Source of the DNA: Rhodoferax sp.
GTDB taxonomy: Bacteria; Pseudomonadota; Gammaproteobacteria; Burkholderiales; Burkholderiaceae_C
DNA: 5,628 nucleotides
NCBI GenBank assembly: GCA_021737905.1
Contig: JAIPDA010000157.1
Location: forward strand, 1 to 5,628
Direction of reading: 5' to 3'
Under the pieces are notes generated by a model. It made no database searches, was not told the origin of the DNA, and was given only the letters and a program-made list of their open reading frames with translations. Of this stretch, positions 1-5,199 are shown piece after piece. The position numbers and the translations under genes were made by a program. Positions within the stretch are counted from its first letter, which is position 1; every line of letters starts with the position of its first letter.

Positions 1-254
1 CACTGGTCTTGCCGGCGGCCGGCGCACAAGGCTTGCCGCGTGGTGCGCGGGTTCGTGTGCGCCTGGGCGAGATTGACCAGATCACGCTGGACGTGCACAG
101 CACGGTGATCGAGCGGCTGGACGCCGAGCCCGAAGACGCGGAACTGGAAGACGAACTCGACGGCGGCGAAGAGCTGGCTGCCGGGCCTATTTCAATTGCT
201 GTGGACCTGGGCGGGCCCGGGCTTGAAGCGCCCGGCGACGCGCCCGTGGCCTGA
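1..254 (+). CDS. RNB-family exoribonuclease (RNase II type), C-terminal fragment
   Basis: Open at the left edge (first full codon at position 3) and ending in TGA at 252-254, so only about the last 83 residues are visible. The segment LPRGARVRVRLGEID followed by ITLDVHSTVIERLD resembles the S1-like beta-strand region that closes RNase II/RNB-domain exoribonucleases of Burkholderiales, enzymes that degrade single-stranded RNA 3' to 5' in the cytoplasm. After it comes a strongly acidic tail (EPEDAELEDELDGGEE) and then GPISIAVDLGGPG. The catalytic RNB domain with its metal-binding aspartates lies outside the window, so activity cannot be judged here. The family call rests on recall of similar C-termini and of this gene preceding a TonB-like gene in related genomes; another S1-domain protein is the main alternative. 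It is followed after 28 nt by the TonB-like gene on the same strand. Confidence 0.6.
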   Translation, partial: LVLPAAGAQGLPRGARVRVRLGEIDQITLDVHSTVIERLDAEPEDAELEDELDGGEELAAGPISIAVDLGGPGLEAPGDAPVA

Positions 255-269
255 TGTCTGCGGCCGGCT

Positions 270-273
270 GGAG
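270..273 (+). promoter_or_regulatory. Shine-Dalgarno GGAG for the TonB-like gene
   Basis: GGAG lies 9 nt upstream of the TTG at 283. It decides the start: no ATG or GTG in this frame lies between the ribonuclease stop and residue LKRP. The only other in-frame start upstream, a TTG at 196, would overlap the ribonuclease gene by 59 nt and add a non-membrane leader before the helix. Confidence 0.5.
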
Positions 274-282
274 CATCTGAAC

Positions 283-1143
283 TTGAAACGCCCCAGCACT
301 TTGCAACTGGCGCTGGGTATTTCACTGGCGCTGCATGGCCTGCTGCTGGCCTTGCGGCTGGCCGACCCGGTGCGATTTGAGCGGCTGTTTGAAGACGCGC
401 CGCTGGAAGTGATTCTGGTCAACAGCCAGACCAAGGCCAAACCCGAGAAGGCCAAGGCGATTGCACAGTTTTCGCTGGCCGGCGGCGGCACGCTGGACAA
501 AGGTCGTGCCAGCTCACCCCTGCCCCCGGCCGAGCAGACCGAGCTGGGCCAAGCCGCTGAAAACGCCCAGCGTGAAATAGACAAGCTGCTGGCACAGCAA
601 ATGCAACTGCTGACCCAGATCAAGCAGCAACTGGCCGAGCTGCCGCCCCCCGAATTAGCGCGTTTATCCAAAGACCCTGCGGAAGCTGCGCGCGAAGAAA
701 AACGCCGTCAACTGATGAACATCCTGGGCGAGATTGACAAACGCATCAGCCAGGAGAACGAGCGGCCGCAAAAACGCTACATCAGTCCGGCAACGCGCGA
801 AGAAGCCTATGCGATTTACTACGACCGTTTGCGACGCAAAATTGAGCGGCTGGGCACCGCAGCATTTCCGGTTCATGCCGGCCAAAAACTCTATGGCGAA
901 CTGACCCTTGCGCTGACTGTCAATTCGGCCGGCCAGTTGCTGGCCAGCGAAGTGCTGAAAAGCTCGGGCAATACCCAGCTGGACCGGCAAGCCCAAAGCA
1001 TCGCCGCACGTGCCGGACCTTTTGAGCGCTTTACCCCCCGCATGCTGCGCCAGGCCGAGCAAATTGTGGTGGTCTCACGCTTTACCTTTGCGCGGGATGA
1101 CACGCTGCAAACCCTCATGGGCGCCGGCAACAACACGCGCTGA
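283..1143 (+). CDS. TonB-like energy transducer / TonB C-terminal domain protein
   Basis: A 286-residue protein from a probable TTG start. Residues 1-6 are short and basic, and residues about 7-25 (LQLALGISLALHGLLLALRL) form one membrane helix, giving a type II anchored protein with a periplasmic body. Residues 38-48 (DAPLEVILVNSQ) match the segment after the anchor in TonB-like proteins. Residues about 84-165 are rich in Glu, Gln, Lys and Arg and look like a helical or coiled-coil spacer. The C-terminal part, about 172-270, begins EEAYAIYYDRLRRKIERLG and continues YGELTLALTVNSAGQLL and EVLKSSGNTQLDRQA, the beta-alpha-beta pattern of the TonB C-terminal domain. TonB proteins pass energy from an inner-membrane motor to outer-membrane receptors, but the long helical spacer also recalls TolA, and no exbB/exbD partner is adjacent. 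The physiological partner is therefore unknown. It ends 96 nt before mtgA. Confidence 0.72.
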   Translation: MKRPSTLQLALGISLALHGLLLALRLADPVRFERLFEDAPLEVILVNSQTKAKPEKAKAIAQFSLAGGGTLDKGRASSPLPPAEQTELGQAAENAQREIDKLLAQQMQLLTQIKQQLAELPPPELARLSKDPAEAAREEKRRQLMNILGEIDKRISQENERPQKRYISPATREEAYAIYYDRLRRKIERLGTAAFPVHAGQKLYGELTLALTVNSAGQLLASEVLKSSGNTQLDRQAQSIAARAGPFERFTPRMLRQAEQIVVVSRFTFARDDTLQTLMGAGNNTR

Positions 1144-1239
1144 GCAGCCGTTTGCCGCGACAATCAGTACCTTGTTGATTCTCACCATCATTGAACGCCG
1201 ACCAACGATGCCCAGTTTCTTGCCTTTGCTCTCGGACCT

Positions 1240-2043
1240 ATGCCTGCGTTGAAAGTTCTGCGCCAAGGCTTGGTGCGGCTGCTGGTTTTGTGGCTGGTGG
1301 CACTGGTGGGCGTGCAGCTTTATTTTGTTGCACGTATCGCCCTCATGGCGGTCATCGCACCCGAATCCTCCGCCTTTGAACGCTCGGAAATCTACCGCAT
1401 CACCCAAACCACCGGGGTGCTGCCCTGGCGCCAGCAATGGACGCCTTACGCCAAAATTTCGGTCAATTTGCAGCGTGCCGTCATCGCCTCTGAAGACGCC
1501 AGCTTCACCGAGCATGACGGCCTGGACCTGGAAGCGCTTGAAAAAGCCTGGGAAAAAAATGCTGTGGCCAATCGACGCGCTCAAAAAATCGCCGAGCAAC
1601 AAGCTGCTCAGGCTGCCCGTCAGGGTAAAAAACCAGCCGCTGCCGTGGCCCAGAGCCCGGCCGCCAAGCCGGTCAAAATCGTAGGCGGCTCCACCATCAC
1701 GCAGCAGCTGGCCAAAAATCTTTTTTTATCGGGTGAGCGAACTTTGCTGCGCAAAGGCCAGGAACTGGTGCTGACCTTGCTGCTCGAAACCTTGCTCGAC
1801 AAGCAACGTATTTTGGAGATCTACCTCAACAGCGTGGAATGGGGCGAAGGCATCTTTGGCGCCGAGGCCGCGGCTCAGCATTACTTTCGCAAACCTGCAG
1901 CACGCCTGAGCCCCTATGAAGCGGCCCGACTGGCCGTGATGTTGCCGCGCCCGCGCTATTTCGAAACGCGTCCGAATTCTGACTACCTGGCCACGCGCGC
2001 TAACGCCATCGTGGCGCGCATGGGCAGTGTGGACTTGCCATGA
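1240..2043 (+). CDS. mtgA: Monofunctional biosynthetic peptidoglycan glycosyltransferase
   Basis: A 267-residue GT51-family enzyme that polymerises lipid II into glycan strands at the periplasmic face of the inner membrane, without a transpeptidase domain. Residues about 11-38 are a hydrophobic anchor. Motif 1 is EDASFTEHDG (85-94) with catalytic Glu85; motif 2 is GGSTITQQLAKN (149-160); the RKGQE motif (171-175) carries the second conserved Glu; motif 4 is EIYLNSVEWGEGIFGAEAAA (193-212). Between motifs 1 and 2, residues about 106-145 form an Ala/Lys/Gln-rich insert (QKIAEQQAAQAARQGKKPAA) that makes the protein longer than the roughly 230-240 residues usual for MtgA. The only in-frame start after the upstream stop is the ATG used here; its ribosome-binding site is weak (CGGA at 1233-1236). 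The last four bases, ATGA, overlap the ruvC start, suggesting coupled translation. Confidence 0.95.
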   Translation: MPALKVLRQGLVRLLVLWLVALVGVQLYFVARIALMAVIAPESSAFERSEIYRITQTTGVLPWRQQWTPYAKISVNLQRAVIASEDASFTEHDGLDLEALEKAWEKNAVANRRAQKIAEQQAAQAARQGKKPAAAVAQSPAAKPVKIVGGSTITQQLAKNLFLSGERTLLRKGQELVLTLLLETLLDKQRILEIYLNSVEWGEGIFGAEAAAQHYFRKPAARLSPYEAARLAVMLPRPRYFETRPNSDYLATRANAIVARMGSVDLP

Positions 2044-2600
2044 GCCGCAGCATGCGCATACTGGGCATTGACCCTGGCCTGCAGATCGCCGGCTTTGGCG
2101 TGATTGATGTCGAAGGCCAGGCGCTGCGCTATGTGGCCAGTGGCACCATCAAAACTGCGCACATGGTGCAAGCCGGTCTGCCGGCCAGACTCAAAGTGCT
2201 TTACGAAGGCATACGTGAAGTGGTGGGGCGCTACCAGCCAGACGCTGCCTCATTGGAGATTGTTTTTGTCAATGTCAATCCGCAAGCCACCTTGTTGCTG
2301 GGCCAGGCCCGGGGCGCCTGCCTCACCGCCCTGGTCTCCTGCGATCTGGCTGTGAGCGAATACACCGCTTTGCAAATGAAAAAAGCCGTTGCCGGCTACG
2401 GCAAAGCCGGCAAAGCCGAGGTGCAGGAAATGGTGATGCGACTGCTCAAGTTGCCTGCGCTGCCAGGCAAAGATGCCGCTGATGCGCTGGGTCTGGCCAT
2501 CACGCATGCCCACGTGGGCCCGGCCATGGCGCGCTTGGCACAAGCCGGCGGACTGGGCGCAGAGCCTCAAACAAGTTACCGGGACGGGCGCAGCCGTTAG
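2040..2600 (+). CDS. ruvC: Crossover junction endodeoxyribonuclease RuvC
   Basis: A 186-residue resolvase that, as a dimer, makes paired nicks in Holliday junctions during recombinational repair, normally with the RuvAB branch-migration motor. All four metal-binding acidic residues are visible: Asp11 in RILGIDPG, Glu73 in SLEIVFVN, and Asp145 and Asp148 in GKDAADALGLAITHAH, equivalent to E. coli Asp7, Glu66, Asp138 and Asp141. The conserved NPQATLLLGQARG stretch follows Glu73. Length is normal. The chosen ATG overlaps the mtgA stop (ATGA), with a possible GTGGA ribosome-binding site at 2029-2033. A second ATG at 2052 (residue 5) would give the more typical MRILGID start but has no ribosome-binding site. 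The next gene is convergent, so ruvA and ruvB do not follow directly; they are presumably elsewhere. Confidence 0.96.
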   Translation: MSRSMRILGIDPGLQIAGFGVIDVEGQALRYVASGTIKTAHMVQAGLPARLKVLYEGIREVVGRYQPDAASLEIVFVNVNPQATLLLGQARGACLTALVSCDLAVSEYTALQMKKAVAGYGKAGKAEVQEMVMRLLKLPALPGKDAADALGLAITHAHVGPAMARLAQAGGLGAEPQTSYRDGRSR

Positions 2601-2634
2601 CCTTTGCGCGAAGCAGGCCGGGCCAGCGCCGCCT

Positions 2635-2811
2635 TCACATCATGCGCTCGACAATCAGGACGCCGAAAAAGCCCAAGCCCGCCAATACCGTCCATTTGAG
2701 GGTGATCAGGCCCCAACGCTTGTAGCGCAGGTCGCCAGTGGCGGCATAAAGAGCGAAGCAGACACCGGCTGTCAGCAACAAAAAGTAAATCAGGCCCCGA
2801 ACAATCTGCAT
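2635..2811 (-). CDS. Small two-helix membrane protein downstream of lpxC
   Basis: A 58-residue reading frame starting ATG at 2811 and ending TGA at 2635-2637. Translation begins MQIVRGLIYFLLLTAGVCFA and ends GFFGVLIVERMM. Two hydrophobic segments, about residues 6-23 and 38-54, flank a short basic loop (GDLRYKRWG). By the positive-inside rule this favours a hairpin with the loop in the cytoplasm. The start lies 5 nt after the lpxC stop on the same strand, so it is almost certainly co-transcribed and probably translated by reinitiation; no good Shine-Dalgarno is seen. I recognise no characterised family and assign no function, although similar small hypothetical membrane proteins after lpxC are, from recall, common in Comamonadaceae. 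The hydrophobic pattern, clean stop and tight spacing support a real gene. It is short enough to be missed by common length cut-offs. Confidence 0.8.
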   Translation of the reverse strand: MQIVRGLIYFLLLTAGVCFALYAATGDLRYKRWGLITLKWTVLAGLGFFGVLIVERMM

Positions 2812-2816
2812 GGTTT

Positions 2817-3740
2817 TTACCAGGCCGGTGCCAGCCGGGCCAGCCCACGCGGGGCTTGCTGCTCGTCGGCAAAGCTGACAATTTCATAGCTATCGGGCTG
2901 CGCCAGCAAAGCGCGCAGCAGCTTGTTGTTGAGCGCATGACCGGAGCGAAAGGCGCTGTAGGCGGCCAGCAAAGGCTTGCCCAGCAGGAACAAGTCACCC
3001 ATGGCGTCCAGGATTTTGTGTTTAACGAACTCGTCGTTGTAACGCAGGCCTTCGTTGTTGAGCACCTTGTAGTCGTCCATCACGATGGCGTTGTCCAAGC
3101 CGCCACCCAGGGCCAGGCCGTTGGCACGCATCATCTCGACGTCTTTGGTAAAGCCAAAGGTGCGGGCGCGCGCAATATCGCGCACATACGAGCCTGAGCC
3201 CATGTCGAACTCGACCCGCTGACCGGTGGAGTCCACCGCCGGATGGTCAAAATCGATTTCAAAACTGAGCTTGTAGCCGTCGTAAGGCGCCAGCCTCGCC
3301 CACTTGGTGTTGGCGCCTTCGCCCTCGCGCACCTCGACGGCTTGCAGCAGACGGACAAATTTTTTCGGGGTTTTCTGCAGCTCGATACCTGCCGACTGCA
3401 AAAGAAAAACAAACGAGGCGGCCGAGCCGTCCAGAATGGGCACTTCCTCGGCAGTGATGTCGATGAAAAGATTGTCAATGCCGAGACCCGCACATGCAGA
3501 CATCAGGTGCTCGACCGTGAACACCTTGGCGCTGCCGGCCGAGATGGTCGAAGCCAAGCGCGTGTCAGTGACGGCCAGCGCCGAAACGGCAATGTCCACC
3601 GGTTGCGGTAAATCCACCCGCCTGAAGACGATGCCGGTGTCGGCAGGCGCCGGGCGCAGCGTGAGTTCCACCCGCTGGCCGCTGTGCAGGCCGACGCCGA
3701 CAGCGCGGGTCAGGGATTTGAGGGTTCTTTGCGCGAGCAT
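2817..3740 (-). CDS. lpxC: UDP-3-O-acyl-N-acetylglucosamine deacetylase
   Basis: A 307-residue zinc hydrolase catalysing the committed step of lipid A synthesis: removal of the N-acetyl group from UDP-3-O-acyl-GlcNAc in the cytoplasm. Zinc ligands are visible as His78 in TVEHLMSA, His241 in KHKILDAMGDL, and Asp245 in the same motif. The catalytic base Glu77 precedes His78, and His268 (SGHALNN) matches the conserved general-acid histidine. Length is normal for the family, and the start MLAQRTLKSLTRAVGVGLHSG matches LpxC N-termini, so the ATG at 3740 is secure. It sits 71 nt after ftsZ, the usual distal position in dcw clusters, and 5 nt before the small membrane gene. No Shine-Dalgarno precedes the ATG, and the first four codons form one arm of a perfect 17-bp inverted repeat, suggesting RNA-level control. 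In E. coli LpxC level is set mainly by FtsH proteolysis; nothing here tests that. Confidence 0.97.
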   Translation of the reverse strand: MLAQRTLKSLTRAVGVGLHSGQRVELTLRPAPADTGIVFRRVDLPQPVDIAVSALAVTDTRLASTISAGSAKVFTVEHLMSACAGLGIDNLFIDITAEEVPILDGSAASFVFLLQSAGIELQKTPKKFVRLLQAVEVREGEGANTKWARLAPYDGYKLSFEIDFDHPAVDSTGQRVEFDMGSGSYVRDIARARTFGFTKDVEMMRANGLALGGGLDNAIVMDDYKVLNNEGLRYNDEFVKHKILDAMGDLFLLGKPLLAAYSAFRSGHALNNKLLRALLAQPDSYEIVSFADEQQAPRGLARLAPAW

Positions 3741-3777
3741 GGTTCTAGTTTAAATGGCTTGAACCATGCTCGCGCAA
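3729..3777 (-). repeat. Perfect 17-bp inverted repeat over the lpxC start codon
   Basis: The arms at 3729-3745 and 3761-3777 are exact reverse complements (plus-strand TTGCGCGAGCATGGTTC and GAACCATGCTCGCGCAA), separated by 15 nt (3746-3760). Allowing one mismatch, pairing extends to 3726 and 3780. In the lpxC sense RNA the downstream arm is GAACC followed by codons 1-4 (AUG CUC GCG CAA), so the start codon would lie inside a GC-rich stem. There is no U-tract, so a simple intrinsic terminator is unlikely. The coding arm is constrained by the conserved LpxC N-terminus; the upstream arm is non-coding. What it does is inferred, not shown. Confidence 0.9.
3749..3777 (-). promoter_or_regulatory. 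Weak candidate sigma70 promoter for lpxC
   Basis: On the minus strand TTGCGC (3777-3772) and TTTAAA (3754-3749) are separated by 17 nt. The -35 matches the consensus at only three of six positions, so this is a weak call. If used, transcription would start about 7 nt after the -10, at or within a few bases of the lpxC ATG at 3740, producing a leaderless or nearly leaderless mRNA. The absence of a Shine-Dalgarno upstream of lpxC is compatible with that. Confidence 0.22.
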
Positions 3778-3811
3778 GGACTCGGAGCTTCAGTGCTTTG
3801 GGGCTGCCCGA

Positions 3812-5056
3812 TCAATCAGCCTGCTTGCGCAAAAAGGCCGGTATGTCCAGGTCGTCCATGCCGCCGGAAGCCAGGGCATCGACTTTAGCGGCAGCTTGGG
3901 TGCGGTTGTTGCGCCACACGCTGGGCGTGGCCATGTTGCCGTAGTCCGGTTGCGCCGGGCTGATCGACTGCACATTGGTGCTGCCGTCGCTGAAGCTGGC
4001 CGGCTGCATCATTTGGCCCACCGCAACGTTGAGCACAGGCAGGTTGTCGGTACCCGTGCGCAGCACCTGCAATGGCGGCGCCGCACGGCGCACCGGCAAA
4101 CGGCTCAGGCCGGTGGCCACCACGGTGACGCGGATTTCTTCACCGAGTTCATCGTCATAGGCCGTCCCATAGATCACATGTGCGTCCGGTGAGGCGTAAG
4201 CACGGATGGTGTTCATGGCCAACTTGGACTCGCTGAGTTTGAGCGACCCCTTGGCCGCCGTGATCAATACCAGCACGCCCTTGGCACCCGAGAGGTCAAT
4301 GCCTTCGAGCAGCGGGCAGGCCACAGCCTGCTCAGCAGCAATGCGGGCACGGTCCGGGCCGCTGGACACAGCCGTGCCCATCATGGCCTTGCCGGGCTCA
4401 CCCATGACGGTGCGCACGTCTTCAAAGTCAACGTTCACATGGCCGGGCACATTGATGATTTCGGCGATGCCGCCGACGGCATTTTTCAACACGTCGTTGG
4501 CGTGGGCAAAGGCCTGGTCTTGGGTCACGTCATCGCCCAGAACGTCCAGTAATTTTTCGTTCAACACGACGATCAGCGAGTCCACATTGGCTTCGAGTTC
4601 GGCCAGACCGTTGTCGGCGTTGCTCATGCGTTTAGGACCCTCAAAGTCGAAGGGCTTGGTGATCACGCCGACCGTCAAAATGCCCATCTCTTTGGCCACA
4701 CGGGCAATCACGGGTGCAGCACCGGTGCCGGTACCGCCGCCCATGCCGGCGGTGATGAACAGCATGTGCGCGCCGGCAATCGCTTCGCGGATGTCGTCAA
4801 CCGCCATTTCAGCGGCTTCGCGGCCTTTGTCAGGCTTGCTGCCAGCGCCCAGCCCGCTGCCGCCTAGCTGAATGGTCTTGTGGGGCGTGCCACGGCCCAG
4901 TGCCTGGGCATCGGTGTTGGCGCAAATGAACTCGACGCCTTGCACGCCGGACTGGATCATGTGCTCAACCGCGTTGCCGCCGCCGCCGCCGACGCCGATC
5001 ACCTTGATTTGGGTGCCTTGGTTGAACTCTTCGGTTTCAATCATTTCGATGCTCAT
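3812..5056 (-). CDS. ftsZ: Cell division GTPase FtsZ
   Basis: A 414-residue bacterial tubulin homologue that polymerises into the Z-ring at midcell. The GTPase core starts at about residue 16 (IKVIGVGGGGGNAV). The tubulin signature GGGTGTG lies at 106-112. The T7 synergy loop NVDFED (208-213) keeps both catalytic aspartates, Asp210 and Asp213, which complete the active site of the neighbouring subunit. From about residue 320 follows a variable linker of roughly 80 residues, then the conserved C-terminal peptide DDLDIPAFLRKQAD (401-414) that in other bacteria binds FtsA and ZipA. Nothing essential is missing. The start ATG at 5056 has a strong AGGAGG ribosome-binding site at 5061-5066, consistent with high expression. 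It follows ftsA by 143 nt and precedes lpxC by 71 nt, as in standard dcw clusters. Confidence 0.98.
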   Translation of the reverse strand: MSIEMIETEEFNQGTQIKVIGVGGGGGNAVEHMIQSGVQGVEFICANTDAQALGRGTPHKTIQLGGSGLGAGSKPDKGREAAEMAVDDIREAIAGAHMLFITAGMGGGTGTGAAPVIARVAKEMGILTVGVITKPFDFEGPKRMSNADNGLAELEANVDSLIVVLNEKLLDVLGDDVTQDQAFAHANDVLKNAVGGIAEIINVPGHVNVDFEDVRTVMGEPGKAMMGTAVSSGPDRARIAAEQAVACPLLEGIDLSGAKGVLVLITAAKGSLKLSESKLAMNTIRAYASPDAHVIYGTAYDDELGEEIRVTVVATGLSRLPVRRAAPPLQVLRTGTDNLPVLNVAVGQMMQPASFSDGSTNVQSISPAQPDYGNMATPSVWRNNRTQAAAKVDALASGGMDDLDIPAFLRKQAD

Positions 5057-5199
5057 GGAGCCTCCTGTATTCGTTGCAGTTGCTTAATTTTTCGGGATCT
5101 TTTTTTATTCGTGTGGCTGATTGAATTACCCAGGCGGGTCAGCGCCGCCGGAATGAGTCGGGCAAGATGATGCACAGCGTTGAGCAGCTAATTTTTTCA
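5057..5199 (-). other. ftsA-ftsZ intergenic region
   Basis: This 143-nt gap is the longest in the window and is AT-rich near ftsZ compared with its surroundings. On the minus strand it contains an A7 run preceded by GAAT (about 5101-5111), then CCGAAAAATTAAG, then the ftsZ ribosome-binding site. Such gaps often hold an ftsZ promoter, but I cannot point to a -35/-10 pair at good spacing. A small GGCGG/CCGCC stem lies around 5131-5147 and has no U-tract. A 24-codon frame also begins at the ftsA stop (TGATG overlap at 5198-5202) and ends at 5126; it shows no family resemblance. Confidence 0.4.
5061..5066 (-). promoter_or_regulatory. ftsZ: Strong Shine-Dalgarno of ftsZ
   Basis: AGGAGG on the minus strand, 4 nt upstream of the ftsZ ATG. 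It is a full anti-Shine-Dalgarno match and contrasts with the apparent absence of such a site at lpxC, which suggests very different translation rates from a shared transcript. Confidence 0.85.

Noticed and set aside
12..24. GCCGGC-rich palindromic stretch near the left edge
   Set aside because: Lies within the coding frame of the nuclease (LPAAGAQ) and is a compositional effect of high GC content.
192..1062. Minus-strand frames opposite the TonB-like gene
   Set aside because: Cys/Ser-rich translations without domains or ribosome-binding sites; the plus-strand frame has a membrane anchor and a TonB-type domain.
2398..2420. Tandem GGCAAAGCC repeat
   Set aside because: It encodes the GKAGKAE segment of RuvC, a normal conserved region, and has only two copies.
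2601..2634. Possible bidirectional terminator between the convergent ruvC and small membrane gene
   Set aside because: Only short 4-bp complementary segments are present (GGCC around 2617-2624), with no U-tract on either strand.
3304..3753. A 149-codon open frame on the plus strand opposite lpxC
   Set aside because: It is antisense to the well-supported lpxC gene, with a composition typical of a shadow frame.
4206..4871. A 221-codon open frame on the plus strand opposite ftsZ
   Set aside because: It lies entirely antisense to ftsZ, has a Ser/Pro/Ala-rich low-complexity translation with no family resemblance, and is the usual by-product of GC-rich codon use.
4972..4995. GCC-rich short repeat
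   Set aside because: It is the antisense of the glycine run GVGGGGG in the FtsZ nucleotide-binding site, fully explained by coding.
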